From NCBI GenBank assembly GCA_045568635.1, contig JBJLAO010000002.1:1-64000 (forward strand): 64,000 nt of DNA, written 5' to 3'. Shown piece after piece: positions 7,400 through 15,763 of the stretch. The position numbers and the translations under genes are program-made. The notes under the pieces were generated by a model, which saw only the letters and a program-made list of their open reading frames with translations, had not been told where the DNA came from and searched no databases. Origin of the DNA: MedAcidi-G1 sp000817085. Lineage in GTDB: Bacteria > Actinomycetota > Acidimicrobiia > Acidimicrobiales > MedAcidi-G1. Position 1 is the stretch's first letter. The number at the start of each line of letters is the position of its first letter.

Positions 7400-7693
7400 A
7401 TGAAATTTATGTTGACATGGAAGTTGAATTCAGATGCAAAAATGGATGCCTTTGCGGCATTCAGTCAGATGACTCCAGAAGATGATGCTGCTGATCATGG
7501 ACCAGATATAACAATGATTGGCCGCTGGCATGACATGACAAGCGGAACAGGGTACTGCGTTCTTGAATCTGAAAGCGCTGAAGCGATAAACGGATGGATT
7601 TACAACTGGGGCGCTGCCCTTGATGGCAAAGTGACTCCTGTTCTAGATGACGCTGAGGTTAGGGCAGTTGTTAAAGCAAAAATTGCTGGCTAA
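7400..7693 (+). CDS. DUF3303 family protein
   Basis: A 97-residue soluble protein beginning MKFMLTWKLNSDAKMDAFAAF, with GPDITMIGRWHDMTSGTGYCVLESESAEAINGWIYNWGAALDGKVTPVLDDAEV. This matches the DUF3303 pattern: a small ferredoxin-like dimer of unknown function, with the conserved G-R-W-H and W-x-x-W-x-x-x-L elements. The ribosome site AAAGGAGAATCAA is strong. A strong hairpin terminator follows the stop codon, so this is a single-gene unit. A weaker relative is encoded at 697-978. Confidence 0.8.
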   Translation: MKFMLTWKLNSDAKMDAFAAFSQMTPEDDAADHGPDITMIGRWHDMTSGTGYCVLESESAEAINGWIYNWGAALDGKVTPVLDDAEVRAVVKAKIAG

Positions 7694-7708
7694 TTAGTAG
7701 ACATTTTT

Positions 7709-7734
7709 AAAGGCCGCCCCTAGGGGCGGCCTTT
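7709..7734 (+). terminator. Intrinsic terminator after the DUF3303 gene
   Basis: A perfect 12-bp stem, AAAGGCCGCCCC / GGGGCGGCCTTT, with a TA loop. The T-run is short on both strands, so it may work in both directions and also protect the convergent fasciclin gene. Confidence 0.85.
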
Positions 7735-7834
7735 AAATTAGGACTATTAAAACATGCCTATAGGGCTCACTAGGGTTCTACTGATCACATTAATGAGATG
7801 AGCAACCCTGTTTTATGTGTGAAGCATCCAAACC

Positions 7835-9266
7835 TTAGGGGAGTAGTACTTGGTCGATTACGTGGATGACTCCATTGGATGCTTCAATGTCGGCTGCGAC
7901 GACTGTTGCTTCGTTGATGGTGACGGCTCCGTAGCTTTCAGTAACTGATATCTCTGCACCGCTGAGCTGTGGCAACTGCCATTGACATTGCTCCGGTGAG
8001 GTCACCTGCCATTACTTTTCCGGGCACCACATGGTAGGTAAGTACTGCGGTCAGTGTTTCTACATCAGCGAGAAGTTCTTCTGCTGTTAAACCCAATGCT
8101 TCAAGAGCTGCTGCGAAAGCAGCCTCGGTGGGAGCAAATACTGTAAAGGGACCTTCTGACTTCAAAGTTTCAACCAGTCCGGCTGCTTGAACTGCTGCTA
8201 TAAGCGTTGGAAAATCTCCAGCGGAAATAGCAACATCGACTATATCTTCAGGAGCTGCCTCCACAGGTGGGAGTAGTACTTGGTCGATTACGTGGATGAC
8301 TCCATTGGATGCTTCAATGTCGGCTGCGACGACTGTTGCTTCGTTGATGGTGACGGCCCCGTTATTTTCGGTAACTGATATTTCTGCACCCTGAACTGTG
8401 GCAACTGCCATTGACATTGCTCCGGTGAGGTCACCTGCCATTACTTTTCCGGGCACCACATGGTAGGTAAGTACTGCGGTCAGTGTTTCTACATCAGCGA
8501 GAAGTTCTTCTGCTGTTAAACCCAATGCTTCAAGAGCTGCTGCGAACGCGGCCTCGGTGGGAGCAAATACTGTAAAGGGACCTTCTGACTTCAAAGTTTC
8601 AACCAGTCCGGCTGCTTGAACTGCTGCTATAAGCGTTGGAAAATCTCCAGCGGAAATAGCAACATCGACTATATCTTCAGGAGCTGCCTCCACAGGTGGG
8701 AGTAGTACTTGGTCGATTACGTGGATGACTCCATTGGATGCTTCAATGTCGGCTGCGACGACTGTTGCTTCGTTGATGGTGACGGCCCCGTTATTTTCGG
8801 TAACTGATATTTCTGCACCCTGAACTGTGGCAACTGCCATTGACATTGCTCCGGTGAGGTCACCTGCCATTACTTTTCCGGGCACCACATGGTAGGTAAG
8901 TACTGCGGTCAGTGTTTCTACATCAGCGAGAAGTTCTTCTGCTGTTAAACCCAGCGCTTCAAGAGCTACTGCGAACGCGGCTTCGGTGGGAGCAAATACT
9001 GTAAAGGGACCTTCTGACTTCAAAGTTTCAACCAGTCCGGCTGCTTGAACTGCTGCTATAAGCGTTGGAAAATCTCCAGCGGAAATAGCAACATCGACTA
9101 TATCTTCAGGAGCTGCTTCCACAGGTGGTGCTGTTTCCACTGGGGGTTGAGATGTTTGGTTGCCGGATAAAGCTACTGTCGTCTCGTCACCGTCGCTGCC
9201 GCAGCCTGCGGCAATGAGTGATACGACAATTGTAAGTGCTAGTAAAAGCCTTTTTGTCTTGAACAT
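7835..9266 (-). pseudogene. Three-domain fasciclin lipoprotein, frameshifted in the last repeat
   Basis: The signal MFKTKRLLLALTIVVSLIAAGC ends in a lipobox. Three almost identical fasciclin (FAS1) domains of 143 residues follow, each with the FAS1 motifs PFTVFAPTEAAF, LTYHVVPGKV and IEASNGVIHVIDQVLLP. In the third domain one extra base near 7961 shifts the frame: the reading ends at 7938 as AQRCRDISY instead of continuing VQGAEISVTE. Beyond that point the sequence in the other frame encodes the full end of the domain down to a TAA at 7835-7837. The gene is therefore freshly shifted, or the base is a sequencing error; the truncated product would still hold two whole domains. Fasciclin domains usually mediate cell-surface adhesion. 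Confidence 0.85.
7841..9130 (-). repeat. Three tandem 429-base fasciclin repeats
   Basis: The GAGTAGTACT mark recurs at 7841, 8271 and 8700, giving spacings of 430 and 429 bases. The single extra base in the first spacing is the frameshift. Identity between copies is close to complete even at third codon positions, which indicates recent duplication or gene conversion. Confidence 0.95.
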
Positions 9267-9517
9267 GAGTGGGTTATTCCTTTTTATTAGTTGATCAATG
9301 CAGTACTGTTAGTCAACAAGTCAGATGGGTAACCACCCACTCATTGTGACTGCAGACACCTGTGACTCTGGCCACGTGTGGCTGTGACCAGAGCAACCTT
9401 TACTGGGTAACTAAACTCAACTCGCGGTGGCGAGCCTGTGATTGTTCGATGACCTGACCAAATTCCCTCTTTCGCTAGTCGATTTGATCAGAATGCAATA
9501 AAAGATATATCGATTTA

Positions 9518-10045
9518 TTATTCGAGTTCGATATCACAGTCGTCAGACAAACCGCATGCTTCGATATCAATAAATGCTTCCATAACTACATTAGTGAGCC
9601 TTTCGAACTCGACAGCATTTTCACTCCCAAAAGGAATCAGGCAAGCCATTAGGTTGCTATCGGTTTCAGTTGTTTCCACACAGGTCTCTATCACCTGATA
9701 TTGATATTTGAGGGATTGCACCCAAGGCTTTAATGCCTCTATTGCTCGCCCCACTAGTTTTACTCCCTCAGAACTGCTTGCATACTCTGGATATTTCTCA
9801 ATGTAAATGCGTGTGTCCTTTTGTGCATTAGACAATGAATTTTCAATTGAAGCCGTATAGTCCTGGGCCGTTTCAACAGTTTTTTCATTCCAAACAGCTG
9901 TGCTCGAATTCCATGAAAGATACTCTGCTATCACACCAGTTAAATCAGCTGTTGAATTGCTCACCTTTTGAAATTCATCTGCCTCAACTGAACAACTTGC
10001 GGCAAATAAAACACAGGTTAATGCCAGAAGTGAAATCCATCTCAC
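9518..10045 (-). CDS. Putative lipoprotein
   Basis: A 175-residue protein with a short lipoprotein signal (MRWISLLALTCVLFAASC, lipobox FAASC). The mature part looks mostly helical and acidic, with four cysteines late in the chain (ETCVETT, LMACLIP, EACGLSDDC) and an acidic end CDIELE. No family was recognised. It is most likely a small membrane-anchored surface protein. The 250-base gap between it and the fasciclin gene holds an inverted repeat (CTCTGG ... CCAGAG) around CCACGTG but no open frame of note. A dispersed repeat lies just upstream. Confidence 0.65.
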   Translation of the reverse strand: MRWISLLALTCVLFAASCSVEADEFQKVSNSTADLTGVIAEYLSWNSSTAVWNEKTVETAQDYTASIENSLSNAQKDTRIYIEKYPEYASSSEGVKLVGRAIEALKPWVQSLKYQYQVIETCVETTETDSNLMACLIPFGSENAVEFERLTNVVMEAFIDIEACGLSDDCDIELE

Positions 10046-10069
10046 ATTTAAAGTCTTCCACGAAACAGA

Positions 10070-10098
10070 TAAACATTTCTATACGTAGTCGCATATGG
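10070..10098. repeat. Dispersed intergenic repeat, partial copy
   Basis: ACATTTCTATACGTAGTCGCATATGGCAGAC retains the TCTATACGTAG core and the spacing to the GCAT/GTAT half. It lies in the divergent gap between the lipoprotein and the SDR gene. Confidence 0.5.
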
Positions 10099-10171
10099 CA
10101 GACACGCACAAAAACTTGCGTGTCAGAGTATTGAATTTTTAAAGCATCCTCTTTTTCCATAAGATCTAATC

Positions 10172-10939
10172 ATGGACTTACAACTAACCGGAAAAAAGGC
10201 TTTGGTTTCTGCTGGCCATAAGGGAGTTGGAAACTACATTGCACAACGACTTCTGGAAGAAGGAGCATCTGTGGCGATATGTTGCCGTGAGCAAGAAGAC
10301 TTAGATACTGCACTTGACCAGTTGAACAAAGTTGGAAATACGACGGGAAGCATTTGTGATTTCTCTGACTCATCGGCAGTTGAACAATGGACCAAAGAAT
10401 CCGCAACTCAGTTGGGGGGAATTGATATTTGCATTGGAAATGCAAGTGCAAGTGGGCAACACGGCACGGGCACTGAACCTTGGATTCGTAGTTTTGAAGT
10501 CGACATTTTAGGTAATGCTATTTTTTATGAATCAGCTAAACCTTTTTTGCTCGAATCTGAAAGCGCATCAATAGTGCAAATAGCAACAATCACAGCGATA
10601 GAACACCATGATGTTCCCATAAGCCCCAGTTATGGGGCCTCAAAAGCAGCGACTATAAATTTGATTGCTCAACTTGCACAACGATGGGGAGGAGAAGGAA
10701 TCAGAGCAAATACCGTTAGCCCAGGCCCAATATTTATCGAGGGGCATCGCTGGGATGATATTCGATCTCGCCATCCAGAAATTTATGAACGTGATGTCGC
10801 CATGCATCCTTCAAAACGGATGGGAACCGGCGACGAGATAGCAGATGTAGTTGCTTTTTTAGCATCACCGCGTTCAAGTTGGGTAAACGGGGCGAATCTT
10901 GTAGTTGATGGCGGATACACCAAGCAAGTAGGTTTTTAA
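10172..10939 (+). CDS. SDR-family oxidoreductase
   Basis: A classical 255-residue short-chain dehydrogenase/reductase. The cofactor motif is AGHKGVGNYIA (TGxxxGxG type, residues 14-21), NASAS takes the NAG position, YGASK holds the catalytic Tyr and Lys, and NTVSPGPI and the C-terminal WVNGANLVVDGGYT are typical of the FabG-like group. A basic residue after beta-2 (CCREQ) suggests NADPH. The exact substrate cannot be assigned; this class reduces oxoacyl or keto groups or oxidises alcohols. It stands alone, convergent with the DUF2061 gene. Confidence 0.9.
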   Translation: MDLQLTGKKALVSAGHKGVGNYIAQRLLEEGASVAICCREQEDLDTALDQLNKVGNTTGSICDFSDSSAVEQWTKESATQLGGIDICIGNASASGQHGTGTEPWIRSFEVDILGNAIFYESAKPFLLESESASIVQIATITAIEHHDVPISPSYGASKAATINLIAQLAQRWGGEGIRANTVSPGPIFIEGHRWDDIRSRHPEIYERDVAMHPSKRMGTGDEIADVVAFLASPRSSWVNGANLVVDGGYTKQVGF

Positions 10940-10949
10940 GAAATAGTAA

Positions 10950-11525
10950 TTAGTTTTCAGTCTTGGTTGCATCTGATAGGTCAGGTCTTCCAGAGATAAT
11001 TCCCCAACTAACACGTGTCCAGAAGCGTTCATGGAAGAAATAGAGAATTAATTTTGTAATGATCTCGAACCCGCCTATTGAAATCGCTGTCGCAAGATTG
11101 CCCGTAAAAAGCAACCCAAGCAGCATTGTGTCAGCGCTTGCCAGAACGCGCCATGTTGTTGTTTTAGTGGCCGTGCGACGTAAGCCACCTCTGTAATTTC
11201 CCTCTTCGTCTAAAGCGCGATCCCATCGCACCCGTGACCATAAACGTTCGTGTATATAGTAGAGAACCATTTTGGTTGCGACTTCAGTTAAGGCAATAGA
11301 AAGTGCGGTTTTCATTTTGTCAGTTCCGCTTGCTTCCTCAAGACCAAAAAATGAGCCGAGGAAACTAAGGATTACGAAAGACAGGAGCAGGGTATCTAAT
11401 GTTCCCACTACCCGCCAAGAAACTGCTTTAGCTATTGAACGTGCCGGTTTGATTTCAGGAGGATTAGGGGGGTCTAAACGTGGATCTTCAGGTCCAAATA
11501 TCGGGTTCTCGGGATGCTCTTTCAT
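10950..11525 (-). CDS. Membrane protein with two DUF2061 domains
   Basis: A 191-residue protein made of two copies of the DUF2061 unit. Each begins with K-x-x-S/T-W-R-V and D-T, has two membrane segments, and ends with a conserved Y-(I/F)-H-E-R-(L/F)-W-(S/T)-R-V motif (YYIHERLWSRVRW near residue 90 and YFFHERFWTRVSW near residue 170). The duplication is internal and diverged, unlike the near-identical fasciclin repeats. The function of DUF2061 is not known; four membrane helices are predicted. The N-terminal 25 residues are Pro-rich and cytosolic-looking. Confidence 0.85.
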   Translation of the reverse strand: MKEHPENPIFGPEDPRLDPPNPPEIKPARSIAKAVSWRVVGTLDTLLLSFVILSFLGSFFGLEEASGTDKMKTALSIALTEVATKMVLYYIHERLWSRVRWDRALDEEGNYRGGLRRTATKTTTWRVLASADTMLLGLLFTGNLATAISIGGFEIITKLILYFFHERFWTRVSWGIISGRPDLSDATKTEN

Positions 11526-11687
11526 CTTAATCTTTCAAAAGTTTAACTCAGCTAAAGCAGAGGTGCTCGATTGTCTCGTGAGATGAGGTGGTTATTTATC
11601 AACTTGAGTCTGAAGGCAATTCTGACCACTACTGCAGCACAGCTTTAGTTATGAAATAATAATTTGATAGAAGGATTAGGTAACTAA

Positions 11688-12719
11688 ATGAGCATGCTTG
11701 ATATAGAGAAAATGCCATCAAAGATAGAAGGTTGGCTAAGTAGCAATGTAGGTAATGCGAATGTTGATTCTTACACGATAATGACAGGTGGTTTCAGTAG
11801 AGTTATGGCGCGTGTAGAGCTGACATGGTCTTCTGGTAAATCCGAAACTTTTATTCTTCGAGGAGACCCACCTCCAGAAATTGCTACTTTAGAAAGCGAC
11901 CGTGATGCGGAATGGGACTTGCTCTCAGCTTTGTCCGTAACTGAACAAATACACACGCCTTCTGCACGTTGGTATGTGGATGACGTTTCGATATTTGGAA
12001 CTAAAGCTATTTTTATTGATTTCATTGAAGGCGGTTCACTGCAATCTGCTTTTGATGGCGGCCTAGATCAAACGGAGGCATTAGAGCCGTTTGTAGACCT
12101 TATGACTTCTGTCAAATCTGTTAGTTTAGAGCAGCTTCCTCTTAGTATGTTCCGTCCGGATTCGTGGGAAAACCATATGGATAACTTGATCAACCGCTGG
12201 GTCGAGGTAGCTGATTCACATATCGAGTCAGTGCCATTTGTTAGACATATTGCTACGTGGTTAACGAAACGTAAGCCCCCACCTCTTCCTCTTGGACTCG
12301 TACATGGGGATTTCCAGCAAGCAAACGTTATTGCCGCCCAAGGAGGATGGCAGTTAATCGATTGGGAATTTTCGCGAATTGGGGACCCTAGAGAAGACCT
12401 AGGTTATTACGCCGCATACGCCACTTCCGTCCCACCCTCTCTAATTGATCCAAATCCTGAGAAATTTTTAGATTGTTATAGACAAAGAACTGGGTTTAAC
12501 GAAGAAGCAATTAATCCAATAACGCTTGGGTACTTCACAGTTCTTTCGACTATCGGCACCATCGGCCCTCTCTATACAGCCTTGACGGAAATGTCTCTGG
12601 GTAAAAGACATGGAATACCAGTCGCTTACAACTCTCAACTTATTCCCGTTGGGAATAGAAATTTTGTGAATGCTATAGAACAATTAGAGGCAGCATTAGA
12701 AATTCTTGAGGCGGGTTAG
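11688..12719 (+). CDS. Aminoglycoside phosphotransferase-like kinase (ACAD10/11-type)
   Basis: A 343-residue APH-fold kinase: TGGFSRVMARVEL as the nucleotide loop, SETFILRGDPPP with a lysine-equivalent strand, LGLVHGDFQQANVI as the catalytic loop (HGDxxxxN) and LIDWEFSRIGDPREDLGY as the metal-binding DxD-like segment. Its closest named relatives sit with acyl-CoA dehydrogenases and phosphorylate hydroxy-acyl substrates, but resistance kinases share the fold. The stop codon TAG abuts the ATG of a DUF6285 gene, a pairing often seen for this kinase type and probably a functional complex. Confidence 0.85.
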   Translation: MSMLDIEKMPSKIEGWLSSNVGNANVDSYTIMTGGFSRVMARVELTWSSGKSETFILRGDPPPEIATLESDRDAEWDLLSALSVTEQIHTPSARWYVDDVSIFGTKAIFIDFIEGGSLQSAFDGGLDQTEALEPFVDLMTSVKSVSLEQLPLSMFRPDSWENHMDNLINRWVEVADSHIESVPFVRHIATWLTKRKPPPLPLGLVHGDFQQANVIAAQGGWQLIDWEFSRIGDPREDLGYYAAYATSVPPSLIDPNPEKFLDCYRQRTGFNEEAINPITLGYFTVLSTIGTIGPLYTALTEMSLGKRHGIPVAYNSQLIPVGNRNFVNAIEQLEAALEILEAG

Positions 12720-13181
12720 ATGCAATCTAGACCTACAACAGAACAGATTTTGAATGACTTGGCACGAGAAGTAAAAGAAAGCATCTTGCCTGAAGTTTCT
12801 GATCCCACTCAAAAAGTTAATTTTGAAATGATGGAACAACTTTTACGAGCATGTGCAAAAAGATCTGCTCATGAAATTGCCTGGATGAGCAGTGAAGTGA
12901 AAGAGATTGAAAAACTCGCCATAGATATCCTCGCAATCGAAGACGATCTCCACCTTGCTGAAACGCTAAAAAAATATCAGACTCAAAAAAGTGAAAGTCT
13001 TCACCTGGAAGATCAGGTCCAAAATTATCATCTAGCCGGAAAATTATTTGAACAACTTATAGGCACAGTATTTGAGATTAGAGACAAAATTTTCTCAAAT
13101 CGCCTAACTGAATTGATCAGATCACGCAGTGAGCATGAAAGCGAATTAATAAATGATTTTTATTTCCCTGGACGGTCATAA
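12720..13181 (+). CDS. DUF6285-like protein
   Basis: A 153-residue helical protein starting with the R-P-T-x-x-Q-I-L pattern typical of DUF6285, then ILPEVSDPTQKVNFEMMEQLLRACAKRSAHE. Members of that family sit next to APH-like phosphotransferases and have no known activity. Here the gene begins at the base after the kinase stop codon, so translation is probably coupled through GAGGCGGG before its ATG. The C-terminal half (from residue 90) is charged and helical. The assignment rests on the N-terminal motif and the neighbour. Confidence 0.65.
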   Translation: MQSRPTTEQILNDLAREVKESILPEVSDPTQKVNFEMMEQLLRACAKRSAHEIAWMSSEVKEIEKLAIDILAIEDDLHLAETLKKYQTQKSESLHLEDQVQNYHLAGKLFEQLIGTVFEIRDKIFSNRLTELIRSRSEHESELINDFYFPGRS

Positions 13182-13324
13182 AAAGCCTCAAATGAAACAC
13201 GTAAATTTATCCCTGTGAGAGACAAGAAAAACTTACTCTCCGTCTCGGGTTGCATTTGTCTAACTAGAGGTGAACTGACAAATAGTTAACAAAGTTTTCA
13301 ACGCGCGTATGTCAGACTATAGAA

Positions 13325-14512
13325 GTGAATAAAAAGCGCGAACCAAAAAGTTCAAACAATAAGACTAAAAGAAGCGACGTAATAATAATCGGCGCTGGGA
13401 TAATCGGGCTTGCTGTCGCTTATTCACTTTCACAGATCGGAAAGACTGTTCAAATCATTGAACAGCTAAAACCAGGGTTAGGACAATCAACTAAAACTGG
13501 GGGCGGGATTCGTTTACTACATGGATCTGAACTGAATGTGCGACTGAGTCAAATCAGTTTTGACACTTGGTTAAATTTCGAAAGATATTTCAAAATCGAC
13601 CCTTTTTATTATGAAACCGGTCACCTTTTTTTATCCTCAAAAAATAAGGAATTTTTTTCAAATCAATTAGAAATACTCGAGAGAGTGCAAGTTGATGTTG
13701 ATGCATTAACAAAGAGTCAAATAAGTTCACGCTGGCCACAACTGTCAAAAATGGATTTCCCTCAAGGAATCTATTGCAAGAAAGGTGGTTATTTAGATCA
13801 ACATCGCGTGTTAAGAGGATATGTGGAGACCCTAATATCGAGCGGAGTTAAACTCGAAGTAAATACTAGAGTAGATCGACTTTTAAAAGAAAAAAACAGA
13901 ATAATTGGAGTCGAAACAACATCTGGAAATTTTTATGCGGATTGGATTGTAAACGCTGCCGGACCTCACGCCGGTAAAATTTCTGCTTTAGCAGGACTGC
14001 AAATCCCATTTGTCTCACGACACCACGAGCTTTTACTTTTAGAAGCATCAGCTGCTGTTCCTGAGGAAATCCCATGGCTCATCGATACAGATAGAGAAGT
14101 ACACATGCGCCCTGATGGATCTGGTCGAGCTCTTATAGGTGGTTTTTTAGGTCATGATGAACCAACAGATCCCGATTCGCACCGTATTGATTTGTCAGAA
14201 GAATGGTCAAATAATGTTCGACGGGAGGCAAGTAAATCTTTTCGCGTCACTGACCCTGAAAGTAAAGTTTTAAAAGGATGGAGCGGTCTTTACCCAGGAA
14301 CCTTTGACTACATGCCAGTCATAGATAAATCACTTCCCGGACTGGTGACTGCTGCAGGTTTTTCCGGTACTGGTCTCATGCATGCTCCGGCAGTCGGAGA
14401 AATTGTTTCTAATTTGATTTCTCCTGAAAAGAAAAGCTTCTTAGACATCTCCTCTCTTTCTTCAGCGAGATTCACGAGTAATTCGACAGTCTTAGAGTCG
14501 ACAGGTTTTTAA
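13325..14512 (+). CDS. FAD-dependent oxidoreductase (DAO family)
   Basis: A 395-residue flavoenzyme. After a basic 18-residue N-terminus comes the FAD-binding motif DVIIIGAGIIGLAVAYSL (GxGxxG), followed by the E at the end of beta-2 (IIEQ), TGGGIRLLHG, WIVNAAGPHAGKIS (the second dinucleotide segment), and the C-terminal VLKGWSGLYPGTFDYMPVIDKSLPGLVTAAGFSGTGLMHAPAVGEIV typical of glycine/sarcosine oxidase relatives. It likely oxidises a secondary or tertiary amine or an amino acid; the natural substrate is not clear. The start is GTG. There is no adjacent partner gene. Confidence 0.85.
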   Translation: MNKKREPKSSNNKTKRSDVIIIGAGIIGLAVAYSLSQIGKTVQIIEQLKPGLGQSTKTGGGIRLLHGSELNVRLSQISFDTWLNFERYFKIDPFYYETGHLFLSSKNKEFFSNQLEILERVQVDVDALTKSQISSRWPQLSKMDFPQGIYCKKGGYLDQHRVLRGYVETLISSGVKLEVNTRVDRLLKEKNRIIGVETTSGNFYADWIVNAAGPHAGKISALAGLQIPFVSRHHELLLLEASAAVPEEIPWLIDTDREVHMRPDGSGRALIGGFLGHDEPTDPDSHRIDLSEEWSNNVRREASKSFRVTDPESKVLKGWSGLYPGTFDYMPVIDKSLPGLVTAAGFSGTGLMHAPAVGEIVSNLISPEKKSFLDISSLSSARFTSNSTVLESTGF

Positions 14513-14550
14513 TCGAGAGATATTCAAGTGGAGTCGACTAGTAACACTTT

Positions 14551-14718
14551 TCAGTCAGATTTTGATCTTCGTTCCTCAAAATCTGCTTCTGTTACCTGGG
14601 ATTCTTCTGAATGAGGAATTATTGATTCCGGTGACCAGTTCAAATCATCTGAAGAAGTAATAGAGGAATCTTTATTGGCACCAATATTAAAAATTTTCGA
14701 AAACCACTTTTTGAACAT
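14551..14718 (-). CDS. Possible small acidic protein
   Basis: A 55-codon frame starting MFKKWFSKIFNIGANKD, with an amphipathic basic beginning and an acidic Ser-rich remainder ending EERRSKSD. A longer start 25 codons upstream would read through the dispersed repeat and is unlikely. No ribosome site is seen, and no family was recognised. It is the only content of the 300-base gap after the DAO gene besides the repeat. Confidence 0.3.
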   Translation of the reverse strand: MFKKWFSKIFNIGANKDSSITSSDDLNWSPESIIPHSEESQVTEADFEERRSKSD

Positions 14719-14737
14719 ACATAAGGTTAACCACAAA

Positions 14738-14766
14738 TCTCTACGCGTATCCACACGTAGTATTAT
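14738..14766. repeat. Dispersed intergenic repeat, divergent copy
   Basis: TCTCTACGCGTATCCACACGTAGTATTAT keeps the CGTAT-CC-ACACG central near-palindrome and the TAG that follows. This is the rightmost copy found by eye; none was noticed between 15 kb and 64 kb. Confidence 0.5.
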
Positions 14767-14858
14767 TTGAAGTGATTCTTTCGCCAGATGCAAGTTTGAG
14801 CAACTATGAGCATTAATGTTTTGAATTGCTTTTCAGTATCAGTGAGTAGTGTTCCGGT

Positions 14859-15128
14859 ATGAGACTTAACAGTGACTTCAAGATTCGCGGATACACGATT
14901 GCCCAGATGCCAAATCTGCCTCTGAGCTCCGTGATCGTTGCTTCTATAGTGGGGCGAATAACTGAAGATGGGTCGACCATAAATCGGATTTCGGACTCAG
15001 TTTTTTTTATAAGTCTCAGCATTTGGAGTTATTTAGAAACTCTTCATGGCGTTAACTTGTTGCGAAGAGGAATGGGACTAGGAGGTTTTGTTATCGTTCT
15101 GACTCGCCTTGCTAGTCAACTTCACTGA
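14859..15128 (+). CDS. Small predicted membrane protein
   Basis: An 89-residue protein with two or three hydrophobic stretches (LPLSSVIVASIVG at 21-33, SVFFISLSIWSYLETL at 47-62 and GLGGFVIVLTRLA at 73-85). The start ATG follows GTTCCGGTATGAG without a clear ribosome site. No family was recognised. Amino-acid composition and the continuous frame look like a genuine protein rather than chance. It stands alone. Confidence 0.5.
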   Translation: MRLNSDFKIRGYTIAQMPNLPLSSVIVASIVGRITEDGSTINRISDSVFFISLSIWSYLETLHGVNLLRRGMGLGGFVIVLTRLASQLH

Positions 15129-15206
15129 GCGTTTAGTCGAAATCTTCCACAAGTGGGTTTACACACAAGCATTCGGTAGGTCTCACGCATGGACTGTAAG
15201 GATGTA

Positions 15207-15584
15207 TTAATTTTTGGTGAGAGAAACTTTCCTGCAGCGGTCAAACTCTGAACTTTCAACAAGGCTAACCCCTATGAGGCTGGGAATTTTTTCTGAAAGA
15301 TGATCCCACAGGTTTCTTGTTATCTCCTCCACAGTAGGTTCACGATCCCATATGAGCGGCTTGTAACCTTTCCAGATTCCAACATCTTTCTGAGTCAGGT
15401 AATAACCAGACCATGGTTCTATCACTTCAGTAAGAATTTTTTCCAACTCATCAGCTGGATAAACTTTTTCACTGTTTAGCGGTCCTTCTAAGGTCGCTTC
15501 TACTGTCCAAGCATGCGTGTGAATCAAGTCATCAACTCGATGACCCCAACGGGCATGAATAGACGCCGTGATAGTAAGTTTCAC
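15207..15584 (-). CDS. 6-pyruvoyl-tetrahydropterin synthase/QueD-like protein
   Basis: A 125-residue tunnelling-fold protein. It keeps the zinc-site histidines of the family (His15 in WGH, His22 and His24 in IHTH) and the PTVEEITRNLWDHL segment that corresponds to PTxEN(I/L)A. The Cys that precedes HGH in QueD is absent (VDDLIHTH), as is the usual L-D-H-x-x-L-N segment, and the last motif reads VES in place of VET. It may therefore catalyse a different pterin reaction, as known family variants do. The GTG start follows GGGGGGG TTAG. No queuosine or pterin gene adjoins it. Confidence 0.6.
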   Translation of the reverse strand: MKLTITASIHARWGHRVDDLIHTHAWTVEATLEGPLNSEKVYPADELEKILTEVIEPWSGYYLTQKDVGIWKGYKPLIWDREPTVEEITRNLWDHLSEKIPSLIGVSLVESSEFDRCRKVSLTKN

Positions 15585-15763
15585 CTAACCCCCCCTTATG
15601 CATGATTAGACTTAAACGATTTTTACGCGTTTATAAGAAGTAAGCAAATGCGCCCATGCAAGTTCATCAACTACGCGGGCGAATTCGCCTACACAGTGCG
15701 ATTATTCTTTACTTTAAAAGAGAATTAGAATCAAACTAAATTCTTCGAAAGGTAAACGTATCT

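Noticed and set aside
15640..15700. Possible extra copy of the dispersed repeat (CTACGCGGGCG)
   Set aside because: It shares only six to seven bases with the core and lacks the paired half.
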